NCBI GenBank assembly: GCA_017798145.1
Contig: CP059069.1
Location: forward strand, 3,147,226-3,211,225
Direction of reading: 5' to 3'
DNA: 64,000 nucleotides
From: Akkermansiaceae bacterium
GTDB lineage: Bacteria > Verrucomicrobiota > Verrucomicrobiia > Verrucomicrobiales > Akkermansiaceae
Part shown: one piece after another, positions 42,731-52,729 of the stretch
Layout of the letters: every line of letters begins with the position of its first letter
Numbering within the stretch: the stretch's first letter is position 1
Position numbers and translations under genes: made by a program
Notes under the pieces: generated by a model
The model's database searches: none
Told to the model about the DNA's origin: nothing
The model's input: only the letters and a program-made list of their open reading frames with translations

Positions 42731-43552
42731 TTACCGCTTCTGGCAGATCGGGCACCAGTAGGTCGCGCGTTGGCCGAGGACGCAGTGGGAGATCGCCGTC
42801 CCGCAGATCCGGCAAGGCTCGCCTTTGCGGTCGTAGACGAACAGCCTCTGCTTGAAATATCCCGGCTCGCCATCGGAATTCAGGAAATCCCGAAGCGTCG
42901 TCCCGCCCTGGGTGATGGATTCCGCAAGCACTTTCCTGATCGCCGCCACCAGCTTCTCTGCTTTCGGTTTCGATAGTTTGTCAGCGGGTAGCTTCGGGTG
43001 GATGCCCGCCCGGAAAAGGCTCTCGGAGGCATAGATGTTCCCCACGCCCACCACGGTCTTCGCGTCCATCACCGCCACTTTCACCGGGATGGTCTTCCTC
43101 CGCAGCGCGGCGTGCAGGTGCTTCCCCGTAAACCCCTCCTCCAAGGGCTCCGGCCCCAGTCCCGCGAGCAGGGGATGTGTCGGGATCCCAGCCGTTGGTA
43201 TCCGCATCACCAGACCGAACCTCCGCGGATCGTGGTAACGGAGCTGCAAGCCATTCGATAGCGTGATGCCGATGTGGTCGTGCTTTTTCCAACCCTCCCC
43301 CGGCGGGATCACGCGCAGGCTGCCGGACATGCCCAGGTGCACCAGCAGCGTCGAGCCTTCGTCGGTTTCCAGGAGCAGGTATTTCGATCTCCGCCCCACG
43401 GAAATGAACAAGGCCCCCTCAAGCCCCGGCAGATGCGGGGAAACCGGCCACCGCAGATCCCACCGCCGCACGATCACCTCCGCAATCCCCGCCCCGACCA
43501 CATGCGGCTCGATTCCCTTCCGCGTCGTCTCGACCTCTGGCAACTCCGGCAT
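42731..43552 (-). CDS. mutM: formamidopyrimidine-DNA glycosylase
   Basis: 273 residues. MutM (Fpg) removes 8-oxoguanine and nicks the abasic site. The catalytic N-terminal PELPEVETTRKG (Pro after Met is the nucleophile), LLVHLGMSGSLRV, HDPRRFGL, VGVGNIYASESLFRAGI and the C-terminal zinc finger CRICGT...YWCPICQ are all present. It converges on the sulfatase gene and diverges from the nucleotidyltransferase gene. Confidence 0.97.
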   Translation of the reverse strand: MPELPEVETTRKGIEPHVVGAGIAEVIVRRWDLRWPVSPHLPGLEGALFISVGRRSKYLLLETDEGSTLLVHLGMSGSLRVIPPGEGWKKHDHIGITLSNGLQLRYHDPRRFGLVMRIPTAGIPTHPLLAGLGPEPLEEGFTGKHLHAALRRKTIPVKVAVMDAKTVVGVGNIYASESLFRAGIHPKLPADKLSKPKAEKLVAAIRKVLAESITQGGTTLRDFLNSDGEPGYFKQRLFVYDRKGEPCRICGTAISHCVLGQRATYWCPICQKR

Positions 43553-43643
43553 GGGCGGAAACTATCCCCGCAAGGCCGGAGCGCAAGCGTTCCGGCAAAA
43601 GCCGTATTGATGTGCGCCCGCTGATGCCTAGTCTCCACGGCAG

Positions 43644-44492
43644 ATGATCACGCAGGCATTCATACTGGGCGCGGGGCTGGGCACGCGGCTTCGCCCGCTC
43701 ACGGACCTGTTGCCCAAACCGATGGTTCCGCTTTTCCACAAGCCGCTGGCGATGTGGGCGGTGGAGGCTTGCGAGGCGGTGGGCTGCCATCGGTTTGCGA
43801 TCAACACCCATCACCTGCCGGAAAAATGGGAAGGCTTCGGCGAAGGGCGCGACATGACCTTTTTCCACGAACCAATCCTGCTGGAGACCGGTGGCGGCCT
43901 GAGGAACATCGGGCCTTGGGTCGATGAGGGGAGCCTGCTGATCCACAACGGCGACATTTTCTCTTCCATGGATCTTCGCAAGCTGGTGGAAGCCCACGAG
44001 GCAAGCGGCGACGAGGCCACTCTGGCACTGCGTTCCTGCGGCGGGGAGAAACGGATCTCATTGGGGGAGGGCGGACGGGTGGTGGATGTTCGCAGCGAGG
44101 TGCGCGGCCTGCCCGGAACCCATGTGTTCACAGGGGTTTACTGCGTGACAAAGGATTTCCTGAAACGCATCCCTCCGGGCAAGATCATCGCGGTGATCCC
44201 GGCTTTCCAGGAGCTTGTTCGCGAAGGGAAAATCGGTGCCGTCGTGCTCGACGAAGGCGAATGGATGGATCTCGGCGATGTGGGAAGCTATCTCGCCGCG
44301 CACCGTGATCTGGCACTGGAGCAACCGGTGCATCCGGAGGCCATCATTGGTGACGGCGCCTTGCTCGAAAACAGCCTGATCGGCAAGGGCGCGGTCATCG
44401 GGAAGGGCGCGAGGGTGACGGATTCCGTCGTGTGGCCCGAGGCTATCGTTCCCGATGGAGTGGTGGTTCGGGGAGAGGTCGTTCTGAGCTAG
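43644..44492 (+). CDS. sugar nucleotidyltransferase (MurU/mannose-1-phosphate guanylyltransferase-like)
   Basis: 282 residues. The NTP_transferase signature GAGLGTRLRPLTDLLPKPMVPL opens the chain, with HEPILLETGGGLRNIGPW and LIHNGDIFSSMDL following as in MurU and GMP/UMP sugar transferases. The C-terminal ~45 residues carry hexapeptide-like repeats (AIIGDGALLENSLIGKGAVIGKGARVTDSVVW). It activates a sugar-1-phosphate with a nucleotide; MurNAc-1-P or mannose-1-P are the likely substrates but cannot be separated from sequence alone. Confidence 0.88.
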   Translation: MITQAFILGAGLGTRLRPLTDLLPKPMVPLFHKPLAMWAVEACEAVGCHRFAINTHHLPEKWEGFGEGRDMTFFHEPILLETGGGLRNIGPWVDEGSLLIHNGDIFSSMDLRKLVEAHEASGDEATLALRSCGGEKRISLGEGGRVVDVRSEVRGLPGTHVFTGVYCVTKDFLKRIPPGKIIAVIPAFQELVREGKIGAVVLDEGEWMDLGDVGSYLAAHRDLALEQPVHPEAIIGDGALLENSLIGKGAVIGKGARVTDSVVWPEAIVPDGVVVRGEVVLS

Positions 44493-44649
44493 AAGCTCGC
44501 ATTTTGCTCATTTGTGCCCCGTTTCAGGCGAGATGTGACGTTTCCCTCATCCGGGGAAAAGCCAGCGCAACTCCCGGGCAAGCCTGAGGGGATGGCGGCG
44601 CTGGCGAAGGCGGGCGCTTCCGTGGAAAGCCCCTCCCCCCCCGTTGCGA

Positions 44650-47334
44650 TCAGAATTCCTCGTCCATCAGCTTCTCCCTGCGTTCGCGGACGAGGCGGAC
44701 GACGAGCGCGGTCCAGCCCGTCTGGTGGGATGCGCCGAGGCCTTCGCCGGTCTCGCCGTGGAAGTATTCGTGGAAAAGGATGAGATCCTTCCAATGGGGG
44801 TCGTCCGAATAGCGTTTCGAGACCTCCGTGTCGCCGTAGCAAGGGCGGTAGCCGTCCTTGTTTTTCGTGAAGAGGGAGATCAGCCGGTCGCAGATGTCGA
44901 TGGCGATCTCGCGCAGGGTGCATTGCTGCCCGGAGCCTGTCGGATACTCCATAGTGAATGAATCCCCGTAGAAGTAGTGGTAGCGCTCGAGCGCCTCGAT
45001 GAGGATGAAATTCGTCGGAAACCAGATCGGGCCGCGCCAATTCGAGTTCCCTCCGAACATGTCGGTCGTCGCCTCGCCCGGGGTGTATTGCACCTGATGG
45101 GTGGATCCGGCGTATTGGAACACGAAGGGGTGGTCTCCGTGCGCCTTGGAAAGCGAGCGGATGCCGAAATCGGAGAGGAATTCCTTGGGATCGAGCATAT
45201 AGGCGAGGCTCTGGCGGAGGCGCTCCTCGGAGGGGATGGCGAGCAGAACGCGGCCGGAGGATTTCTTGCCCGGCACGCGGTTGGCGGTGACATACTTCAG
45301 CAGCTCCGGCTTGTTGACGAGGAACCAGTCCATGCGCTTCCGGAAGCCGGGGAGGGCGTCGATGGTTTTCTGCTTCAGCACGGTGACGGCGGAAAGCGGC
45401 AGCAGCCCGACGAGGGAGCGGATGCGCAGCGGGATGGGCGGCTCGTCGCCGATGATGAGCTGGTCGTAGTAGAAATTGTCCTGCACATCCCAGAGGCCGT
45501 TTCCTCCGAGGGAATTGATCGCGTCGCAGATGTTGACGAAGTGCTCGAAAAACTTGGAGGCGATGTCCTCGTAGGCGGGCTTGGTGAGGGCCAGTTCGAG
45601 CGAGATCGCGAGCATGGTCAGGCAGTAGAAACCCATCCATGCGGTGCCGTCCGCCTGTTGCAGGTAGCCGCCGCCGGGGAGGGCGTGGGAGCGGTCGAAG
45701 ACCCCGATGTTGTCCAGCCCGAGGAAGCCGCCGCCGAAGACATGGCGGCCGTCGAGGTCTTTCCGGTTCACCCACCAGGTGAAATTCAGCAGCAGTTTCT
45801 GGAAGGCCTTCTCGAGGAAAAGGAGGTCGCGCTCGCCCTTCCGGTCCGCGATCTTATAGACCCGCCAGACGGCCCAGGCATGGACGGGGGGGTTGACGTC
45901 GGAGAAATTCCATTCGTAGGCGGGCAGTTGTCCGTTGGGGTGCATGTACCACTCGCGCAGCAGGAGCAGGAGCTGGTGCTTGGAGAAGGCGGAATCGACC
46001 GCGCAGAAGGGCAGCATGTGGAAGGCGGTGTCCCATGCGGCGAACCATGGGTATTCCCACTTGTCCGGCATGGAGAGGATGTTCTTGGCATGGAAATGCT
46101 GCCAATCGTGGTTGCGCCCGGTGAGGCGGGCTGCGGGGGGGTTGGGCATCTCCTTGTCGCCCTTGAGCCATGTTTCCACATCGTAGTGGAAAAACTGTTT
46201 CGTCCACAGCAGGCTGCCATATCCTTGGCGGCAGATCAGCCTTTCCTCGTCGGAAATACCCTTCGGGATGACGCCTTCGTAGAATTCATCGGCCTCGCGG
46301 ATCCGCTCCGCGAAGGTCTCGTCGAGGTGCCAGAGGCCTTCGAGCCCGTTGTCCTCATCGACGTGGTGCAGGCGGCAGCAGACGGTGACGGTCTCGCCTG
46401 CCGGGATGTCGAAAACGAAATGCGCGGCGGCCTTGGTGCCGGCCGGCTTCGGCGAGACCGCTTTTTTCTCTTTCTGGATGATGTGGCGGTGGAAGGCGTC
46501 CTTGGTGTGGGGGGAGGCGTTCTTCATGTCGCCGAGCGCCTCGTGGTTGGTTTCGTTTTCCGTGAACAGCCACTTCGCCTTCACGCCGGATACCTCGGGC
46601 GCGATGTGGAAGCGGAAATTCCCCAGGGTTCCGTGCTTGATGGAGAGCGATTTCCCGTCGAGGCGGATGTTGGGTTTTTCCAGGGGCGCCTCGATGTCGG
46701 TGCCCCAGCTCCATGTGTTGCGCAGCCAGACGGTGGGCAGCACATGCAAGGGTGCGGCGAGAGGGCCGCGGTTGGTCACGGTGATGCGCCAGAGGATGTC
46801 CTGCGGGCTGCGCTTCGCCGTTTCCTGCAAGACATCGAAGTAGCGGTTGCCATCGAACATCCCCATGTCCGCCAGCTCCAGCTCCGGGCCGAGGCGGCCG
46901 AGGCGCTCGTTCTCCAGCCGGATGTCGGTGTAGGGGAACTTGTCCTGCGGGTATTTGTAGAGGGCTTTCGTGTAGGAGTGGGTGGGGGTGGAATCGAGGT
47001 AGAAGTAGCATTCCTTCACGTCCTCGCCGTGGTTGCCTTCGTTGCCGCCGAGGCCGAAGAGGCGCTCCTTGAGGATGGAGTCCTTGCCGTTCCAGAGTGC
47101 GGGGGCGAAGCAGAGGCGGCAGCCGCGGTCGCACCAGCCCTGCAGGCCGTCCTCGCCCCAGCGGTAGGCGCGCTTGCGTGCCTGGTCATGCGGGAAGGCG
47201 GCCCAGGAGTTGCCGTGGTCCGAGTAATCCTCGCGCACCGTGCCCCATTGCCGCTCGCTCAGATACGGCCCCCAGCGTTTCCAGTTCTTGCTGCGGTCGT
47301 GATCCTCGGAAAGCCTGTTTTTCTCCTCTTCCAT
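44650..47334 (-). CDS. glycoside hydrolase, GH63-like glucosidase (MGH1-type)
   Basis: 894 residues, no signal peptide, so cytoplasmic. It resembles bacterial GH63-like proteins with an (alpha/alpha)6 barrel: RWGEDGLQGWCDRGCRLCFAPALWNGKD near the N-terminus, then EYPWFAAWDTAFHMLPFCAVDSAFSKHQLLLLLREWYMHPNGQLPAYEWNFSDVNPPVHAWAVWR (catalytic-region Asp) and NSNWRGPIWFPTNFILIEALERYHYFYG. Characterised relatives release glucose from small glycosides such as glucosylglycerate; the exact substrate here is unknown. It converges on the nucleotidyltransferase gene. Confidence 0.87.
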   Translation of the reverse strand: MEEEKNRLSEDHDRSKNWKRWGPYLSERQWGTVREDYSDHGNSWAAFPHDQARKRAYRWGEDGLQGWCDRGCRLCFAPALWNGKDSILKERLFGLGGNEGNHGEDVKECYFYLDSTPTHSYTKALYKYPQDKFPYTDIRLENERLGRLGPELELADMGMFDGNRYFDVLQETAKRSPQDILWRITVTNRGPLAAPLHVLPTVWLRNTWSWGTDIEAPLEKPNIRLDGKSLSIKHGTLGNFRFHIAPEVSGVKAKWLFTENETNHEALGDMKNASPHTKDAFHRHIIQKEKKAVSPKPAGTKAAAHFVFDIPAGETVTVCCRLHHVDEDNGLEGLWHLDETFAERIREADEFYEGVIPKGISDEERLICRQGYGSLLWTKQFFHYDVETWLKGDKEMPNPPAARLTGRNHDWQHFHAKNILSMPDKWEYPWFAAWDTAFHMLPFCAVDSAFSKHQLLLLLREWYMHPNGQLPAYEWNFSDVNPPVHAWAVWRVYKIADRKGERDLLFLEKAFQKLLLNFTWWVNRKDLDGRHVFGGGFLGLDNIGVFDRSHALPGGGYLQQADGTAWMGFYCLTMLAISLELALTKPAYEDIASKFFEHFVNICDAINSLGGNGLWDVQDNFYYDQLIIGDEPPIPLRIRSLVGLLPLSAVTVLKQKTIDALPGFRKRMDWFLVNKPELLKYVTANRVPGKKSSGRVLLAIPSEERLRQSLAYMLDPKEFLSDFGIRSLSKAHGDHPFVFQYAGSTHQVQYTPGEATTDMFGGNSNWRGPIWFPTNFILIEALERYHYFYGDSFTMEYPTGSGQQCTLREIAIDICDRLISLFTKNKDGYRPCYGDTEVSKRYSDDPHWKDLILFHEYFHGETGEGLGASHQTGWTALVVRLVRERREKLMDEEF

Positions 47335-47389
47335 GAAATTCCGGGGGGAGGAATAGCAGCTTCCGTGCGAAACACGAAGGCTTTCGTGA

Positions 47390-48400
47390 TCACTCCCCGC
47401 CTTGACTCGGCATGATGGGGGAATCCCAGCCCGCGAGATCGGAGGGTTTCACGCCCTTGGCGTGGCCGCCGAAGGAGAATTTGTTCGGCAGGTAGGGGCC
47501 GACGAAGGCAATGTCGAGATCCGGTTTGATGGCGTTCTCCATACCGAGCGCCCAGAGGGTTCCGTTGAGGATCAGGCGGCGGTAGTTCTCATCCAGGATG
47601 TCCTGGGAGGCGCCCTGGGTGGAGTGGAAGACACGGTTTTCCTTGCCGTCCTTGCTTTTGTAATGCCGCGTCCAGGTGGAGGGCATGGGTGGCTTTTTGG
47701 AATCGGCTTCCGCCTTGGGATCCATCGAGACGAGCGGCTGGGAGTTGGTCAGCACGGTGAAGTCCGGGCCGGGCTTGCCGACGTAGCCGCCTGCGTGGGT
47801 GAAGGCGTTGTCGCCCACTCCGCTGAGGATGGAGTGATCCTTTTGCTGCGGGACGATCTGGATGCGGGTGCCCTGCTTGTGGTTCGTGCCGTAGTGGCCG
47901 ACCCAGGTGTTGCCGAGGATCTGGTGGCCGAAGCCGTTCTCGTAGCCTTCGGCCTTCGATCTGAAATCGTACTTCGCGTAGGGCGAGCCGCCGGGGATCT
48001 TGAAGGCGTGCGAGGAAGTCCGCAGCCCGACGACGGGGCCGCCTTTTTCCAGGTAGGCCTGGATGTGCGCCATCTCGGCTTCCGGCGGGTTGAGGAAGCG
48101 GGCGAAGATGAAGAACAGGTCGGCATCCTTGAGTGCGGCGAGGCCGGAGACATTCGATGAACCGGCCTCGATGAAGCCGTCCTTGTCCACGCCGAAAACG
48201 ACCGTGCATTTGAAGCCGTGGCGCTTCGCGAGGATGCGTGCGAGCGCCGGGCAGGTTTCCTCTGCTCGGTATTCGTGGTCGCTGGCGAGGAAGACGATGT
48301 GTTTGCCGAGCCCGGGGCCGGCCTCGCCTTCGAAGACGATGGAGGTATCGGCCTGGGCGAAGCCGCAGAGGAGGGCGAGCGGGATTAGGATGTTTTTCAT
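47390..48400 (-). CDS. exported ThuA-domain protein
   Basis: 336 residues. Signal peptide MKNILIPLALLCGFAQA and a ThuA/trehalose-utilisation fold of glutamine-amidotransferase type: GKHIVFLASDHEYRAEETCPALARILAKRHGFKCTVVFG, ADLFFIFARFLNPPEAEMAHIQAYLEKGGPVVGLRTSSHAF, GHYGTNHKQGTRIQIVP and RRLILNGTLWALGME. ThuA-like proteins are linked to 3-keto-sugar metabolism. The gene follows the SGNH-dehydrogenase fusion gene after 92 bases on the same strand. Confidence 0.88.
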   Translation of the reverse strand: MKNILIPLALLCGFAQADTSIVFEGEAGPGLGKHIVFLASDHEYRAEETCPALARILAKRHGFKCTVVFGVDKDGFIEAGSSNVSGLAALKDADLFFIFARFLNPPEAEMAHIQAYLEKGGPVVGLRTSSHAFKIPGGSPYAKYDFRSKAEGYENGFGHQILGNTWVGHYGTNHKQGTRIQIVPQQKDHSILSGVGDNAFTHAGGYVGKPGPDFTVLTNSQPLVSMDPKAEADSKKPPMPSTWTRHYKSKDGKENRVFHSTQGASQDILDENYRRLILNGTLWALGMENAIKPDLDIAFVGPYLPNKFSFGGHAKGVKPSDLAGWDSPIMPSQGGE

Positions 48401-48492
48401 GGCGTGGGTGTGTTCGCTGGGGTTTGACTGGGTTTCGGCTTTATCGGCGGTTCGCCGGGGTTGTCGCGATTTCCGAACTCGCGGGCCCCTTC

Positions 48493-51420
48493 TCATTTCA
48501 TCGGGTGATCTTTGAGGAGTTCCTCGGGTTTCCAGAATATGCTGCGCTCGCTGGTGGCGGCGCGGACTTTCCTCACGGTCTCCGGTTTCACGGGGGCTGC
48601 CTTGTTGCCCCATGAGTTACGGACGTAGGTTAGGACTGCGGCGGCTTCCCTGTCGTCGAGCAATGCGCCGAAGGCGGTCATCGGCGGGACTCCTTTGGTC
48701 GGATCATAGGCTTTCCCGTTCACCTCGATTTTGCCCCACAGGCCGTGGAGTATGATCTTGGCAAGCCTTTCCTCATCACCTGTGACCCACTCTGTGCCGA
48801 CGAGCGGGGGATAGACGGGATCCATTCCCATCCCGTTCGGCTGGTGGCAGGTGGCGCAATGGGCGTCCCGGTGGAAGACCTCGCCGCCGAGCTTGTAGGC
48901 TTCGGCATCTGTTCCGGCCAGGTGGGCTGGGACTTCGATTCTCACCGTTTCCTCCACCTCGTCGATCTGGGTTTGCATCTTGCCTTTGGTGGGATCCGCA
49001 CGGCCCCAGAAATGTTTCACGGTTGCCGCAGCGATGCGGGCGTGCTGTTCGGGGGATTCGAGCAGTGCATCGAGCAGATCGGTGTTCCGCACATGGCTGC
49101 GCTGGAAAAGCCATAGGGCTTCGAGGAGCGGCAGCGCGTCCTCGGCTTTCTCCGGGTCGAACTGTTTCACCCATTCCCCCAGGGCGGCGATGACCTCTGC
49201 GGAGTCGTGTTCACCCAGCTCGATGCGGGTGCGGTGGCGGACGCCATCGATGGGGTGGGCGAGGTTGTTGAGCAGCGCGGCGACGGGCTGTGCGTCGATG
49301 TCCACGGGATCCTGCAGCGGCCTTTGCTTGTTGATCATGCGGTAGATGCGGCCGTGCTTCTTGTCGCGGTAGGGATCGCGGATGTTGTGCTGCATGTGGC
49401 CGATGATGATGTTCTGCCAGTCGGCAACGTAGAGTGCGCCGTCGGCTCCGAAGATGGCATCGGTGGGGCGGAAGTTCTTGTCATCGCTGTAAAAGAAGCT
49501 GTCGGTCGGGGTGCCCCAGATCTCGCCGGGCTTGAATTCGTTTTTCCCGTCCTTGAACCCGTCGCGGTGGAGTTCGTAGCGCTTGATGCCGAGGTAACCG
49601 ATGGTGTTGCAGACGAGGAAGTCCTGTTGCAGCTCATCGGGGAAATTTGAGCTGGAGACGATCTCGTCGGCCGGGACGGGACGAACCTCCTTGTTGACGA
49701 GCGGGAACATCTTGAAGCCGTTCCCGTCAGGGCGCACCTGGAAGGAGCGGCCGCCGGTGCCGTCGTTTGCGAACATGTAGCCCCAGCGGTCGAAGCTGGT
49801 GCCGTGGGGGTTGGGGCTGTTGCCGGCGTGGAAGGTGATCGTGTATTGGACGGGGTCAAAGCGGTACATCCCGGAAGCGGTGGAGGAAAGGGATGGCCCC
49901 CACGGGTGCTCAAAGTTGTTCTGGAGGAAAATCCCGCTCTGCCAGTAAAGCGCCCCGTCCGGGCCGATGACGAAGTTGTTTGCGGAGTGGTGGGTGTCCG
50001 CCGAGCCGATGCCCTGCACCAGCACGATGCGGATGTCCGCCTTGTCGTCGCCATCCGTGTCCTTCAGGAAAAGGATGTCCGGCTGGGAGGCGACGATGAC
50101 CCCGCCGTTCCAGAACTCGAAGCCGAGGGGGTTGTGGACCTTTGCGAACTCGATGGCCTTGTCCGCTACGCCGTCCCGGTTTTCATCGGGCAGGATCAGG
50201 AGGCTGTCGTTCATTTCCTTGAGCGGCTCCCATTTCGGGTAGGTGTTCCAGCAGGCAGCCCAGAGGCGGCCTTTCGAATCGACCTGCATCTGAACGGGGT
50301 TTGCGAGGCCGGGGAACATTTTCTCATCCGCGAAAAGGTTTACCGCGAAGCCCTCGGGCATGTGCATTTTGGAGATCGCCTCCTTTCCGTCCATGTATTC
50401 CTTGCTGCCTTCCTTCTGGGCGCTGGAGCTTTTGCTGCCGCCGCCGACGTTGGAGATCACCTCGATGGGGGCGGGCACGTTCGAGTCATCCACCCTGAAA
50501 TCCTTGCCCTGCGCCACGGCCCAGATCTTGGGGTCGCGGTTGGCGGTCATTACGTCGAGCATCACGAGCTCGTGCTGTAGCACCTCGGCGTTGCTCTGGC
50601 CGTTGACGAATTTCAGGCCGGAACGCCCGCCCCAGATGTCATTGCCGTCAGTGGCGCGGTAGCGGTTGTGCCAGTGCCAGTCCTTGTCCATGACCGCCTG
50701 GCGGAGGGGTTCCAGCGCAGGGGTGGCCTTGGTTTCCTTTCCGGAAAGGGCGGAGGCGATCACCTCCCCGAGCCTGCGGTTGCCCTCGGGCAGGAGGTGG
50801 ACGCCGTTGAGAGTGAGGGGTGCGTCCGTTTTTTCGTAGATTCCCAGGGTTGCGGAAAAGAGATCCACGAAAGCGACTTTTTTCTCATCGGCCACCTGAT
50901 GGATTGCGCCGGTGTAGAGTGCGAGGTTGACGTTGTTGGCACGGCCGTCCGGAAGGATGGGAGTGTTGAGGTTTTCGTGGGCGATGGGGGAGAACAGGAC
51001 GAAGCGCGGGGCGGATTCGCCGTTGAACTTGATCCCGCGGTATTTGTCGATCATCGCGCCGAGGTCGGCCTTGAATTTGGAGAGGCCGGCCTCGCCCGCG
51101 AACGACTCGTTGTAACCGAAGAGGACGAAAACCACGTCGGCCTTGCAGAGGGTGAGGTATTCCTCAGGGGAGGCGAAGCCCTTGTTGCGGGGGCGTGAGG
51201 TCACGGTGTCGCCGGTGAAGGCCAGGTTGCGGAAGGCGAGGTTCTGGTCGGGCAGGGCTGCCTGGATCGCGGTTTCCACCCAGCCGTCGTGCTGCATCCG
51301 GTCGGCGAGGCCGTTCCCGATCAGGCAGACGGTATCGCCCTTTTGCAGGGGAAGCTGGGCGGAGGCGGGGAGGATGGCGAGGGCCAGGGAAATGGCGGCG
51401 AGGCGGGTCTGGTATCTCAT
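48493..51420 (-). CDS. exported SGNH hydrolase / PVC-type dehydrogenase / c-type cytochrome fusion
   Basis: 975 residues. Signal peptide MRYQTRLAAISLALAILPASA. Domains in order: SGNH/GDSL-type esterase (about 25-215; VCLIGNGLADRM, VVFVLFGYNES, LNGVHLLPEGNRRLGE, with the usual GDS apparently reduced to GNG); a PVC-type membrane-bound dehydrogenase propeller (about 330-700, MPEGFAVNLFADEKMFPGLANPVQMQVDSKGRLWAACW, DGDDKADIRIVLVQGIGSADTHHSANNF, GRIYRMINK); a helical linker; and a terminal cytochrome c with CATCH (C855, C858, H859) and MTAFGALLDD. Likely periplasmic esterase-oxidase. The ThuA gene follows. Confidence 0.9.
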   Translation of the reverse strand: MRYQTRLAAISLALAILPASAQLPLQKGDTVCLIGNGLADRMQHDGWVETAIQAALPDQNLAFRNLAFTGDTVTSRPRNKGFASPEEYLTLCKADVVFVLFGYNESFAGEAGLSKFKADLGAMIDKYRGIKFNGESAPRFVLFSPIAHENLNTPILPDGRANNVNLALYTGAIHQVADEKKVAFVDLFSATLGIYEKTDAPLTLNGVHLLPEGNRRLGEVIASALSGKETKATPALEPLRQAVMDKDWHWHNRYRATDGNDIWGGRSGLKFVNGQSNAEVLQHELVMLDVMTANRDPKIWAVAQGKDFRVDDSNVPAPIEVISNVGGGSKSSSAQKEGSKEYMDGKEAISKMHMPEGFAVNLFADEKMFPGLANPVQMQVDSKGRLWAACWNTYPKWEPLKEMNDSLLILPDENRDGVADKAIEFAKVHNPLGFEFWNGGVIVASQPDILFLKDTDGDDKADIRIVLVQGIGSADTHHSANNFVIGPDGALYWQSGIFLQNNFEHPWGPSLSSTASGMYRFDPVQYTITFHAGNSPNPHGTSFDRWGYMFANDGTGGRSFQVRPDGNGFKMFPLVNKEVRPVPADEIVSSSNFPDELQQDFLVCNTIGYLGIKRYELHRDGFKDGKNEFKPGEIWGTPTDSFFYSDDKNFRPTDAIFGADGALYVADWQNIIIGHMQHNIRDPYRDKKHGRIYRMINKQRPLQDPVDIDAQPVAALLNNLAHPIDGVRHRTRIELGEHDSAEVIAALGEWVKQFDPEKAEDALPLLEALWLFQRSHVRNTDLLDALLESPEQHARIAAATVKHFWGRADPTKGKMQTQIDEVEETVRIEVPAHLAGTDAEAYKLGGEVFHRDAHCATCHQPNGMGMDPVYPPLVGTEWVTGDEERLAKIILHGLWGKIEVNGKAYDPTKGVPPMTAFGALLDDREAAAVLTYVRNSWGNKAAPVKPETVRKVRAATSERSIFWKPEELLKDHPMK

Positions 51421-51549
51421 GGGCAAACCAAGTAAACGTGATTTGCGTGGGTGACATTGCAAGGAATTCAAGGTCGCCGCCGCTTTCATGGAGCAGGCTT
51501 TCGCGATATTCCGTTCGACAGGGCCAAGGCCAGCCGCCAAAATCACCGC

Positions 51550-52710
51550 ATGGTTCTGTGTTCCTTCCCCCGTCCGGCAATTTTTTGTGCATCGCTGGTT
51601 TTGAGTTCCCTGGTTGGCATTTCGTCCGCCGGCGAGGTGCAGCCCCTGTCCAAGGAGCTCGCCGCCGAATACAAGCTCGACTCCGCCTTTTTCAAAAAAG
51701 GCACCATGGTGCAGGACATACTCATCGCCACTTCCGATAAGGTGACGGATTACACGCATCTGGAGGCGGCGTATCTTTTCGAGAGGATGATGACGGACCT
51801 GAGGCCGGACATCGCGCAGCGGATCCGCGACAACAAGGTGCTGTGCATCCTCGTGGCGCATGACGAGCTGACATCCGATGTGCCGCAGTTCAGAAGCGAA
51901 AAGACCGGCAAGGAGCTGGATTTCTACAACTGGCGGCAACGCGGTTTCCTGAGCAAGGTGGATGACCGCTACGTGGTGTTTTTCGCCGAGGAGGACGTGA
52001 TGGAATACGAGGGCGGGATGCAGATCGAGAGCATCCTGATCCACGAGTTCGGCCATGTGATCCATGGCGCGGGCTTCGACGAGGCGCTGACGAAGCGCTG
52101 GACGGAGACCTTCGAGAACGCCAAGGCAAAGGGGCTCTACAACGACGGGTATGCCGCGCAGCGATTCCGCAGGGTGGAGGGCAAGGAGCCCGTGCTTCTC
52201 CTCGATGCGCTGGTGAAGGCCTTCCCCGCCCAGTCCCCCGAGCTTTTGAAACAATGTCTCGATGGCGGCGATATCCTCGTGAACGGCGAGCCGACGACCT
52301 CCGCAGCCAAGGTCACGGGCGATGACCAGGTGCTCATTGTCTTCGGCGGGGAAAAGGACTGCTACGCATCCAAGAACCGGGCTGAGTATTTCGCCGAGGG
52401 TGTGCAGGCATGGTATGACACCAACCGCACCATGGACCACGACCACAACCACATCCACACCCGCGCCCAGCTCAAGACATACGATCCGATGCTTGCGGAC
52501 TTCCTCAAGGAAATCCTCGGTGACAACGAGTGGCGCTTCGTCTCCCCCCGCGAGCGCGCCGGGAAAGATCATCTCAAGGGTTACGATCCCGCGAAATCCC
52601 CGGTGGTGGAGGATTTGCCGCACATCAAGACCGCCGGCCTGGATTATTATGACGAATATTGGTCTGGATATTGGAAGCGGCTCAGCGACAAATACGCGGC
52701 GGTCCAGTGA
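51550..52710 (+). CDS. exported zinc metallopeptidase-like protein (HEFGH)
   Basis: 386 residues from ATG 51550, where a signal-like segment begins (VLCSFPRPAIFCASLVLSSLVGISSA). The motif ILIHEFGHVIHGAGFDEAL is a HExxH zinc site with a third His five residues on, and later KNRAEYFAEGVQAWYDTN could supply the third ligand, as in lethal-factor-type and related M-families. Then DHDHNHIHTRAQLKTYDP. No exact family name is safe. It diverges from the dehydrogenase fusion gene and lies 19 bases before the oxidoreductase gene. Confidence 0.8.
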   Translation: MVLCSFPRPAIFCASLVLSSLVGISSAGEVQPLSKELAAEYKLDSAFFKKGTMVQDILIATSDKVTDYTHLEAAYLFERMMTDLRPDIAQRIRDNKVLCILVAHDELTSDVPQFRSEKTGKELDFYNWRQRGFLSKVDDRYVVFFAEEDVMEYEGGMQIESILIHEFGHVIHGAGFDEALTKRWTETFENAKAKGLYNDGYAAQRFRRVEGKEPVLLLDALVKAFPAQSPELLKQCLDGGDILVNGEPTTSAAKVTGDDQVLIVFGGEKDCYASKNRAEYFAEGVQAWYDTNRTMDHDHNHIHTRAQLKTYDPMLADFLKEILGDNEWRFVSPRERAGKDHLKGYDPAKSPVVEDLPHIKTAGLDYYDEYWSGYWKRLSDKYAAVQ

Positions 52711-52729
52711 CCCGTTTCCCATTTCCAAC

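Noticed and set aside
44977..47415. Very long open frame (812 codons) on the plus strand
   Set aside because: It lies opposite the GH63-like glucosidase gene and has the Val/Gly/Glu-rich composition of an antisense shadow in high-GC DNA; no family features.
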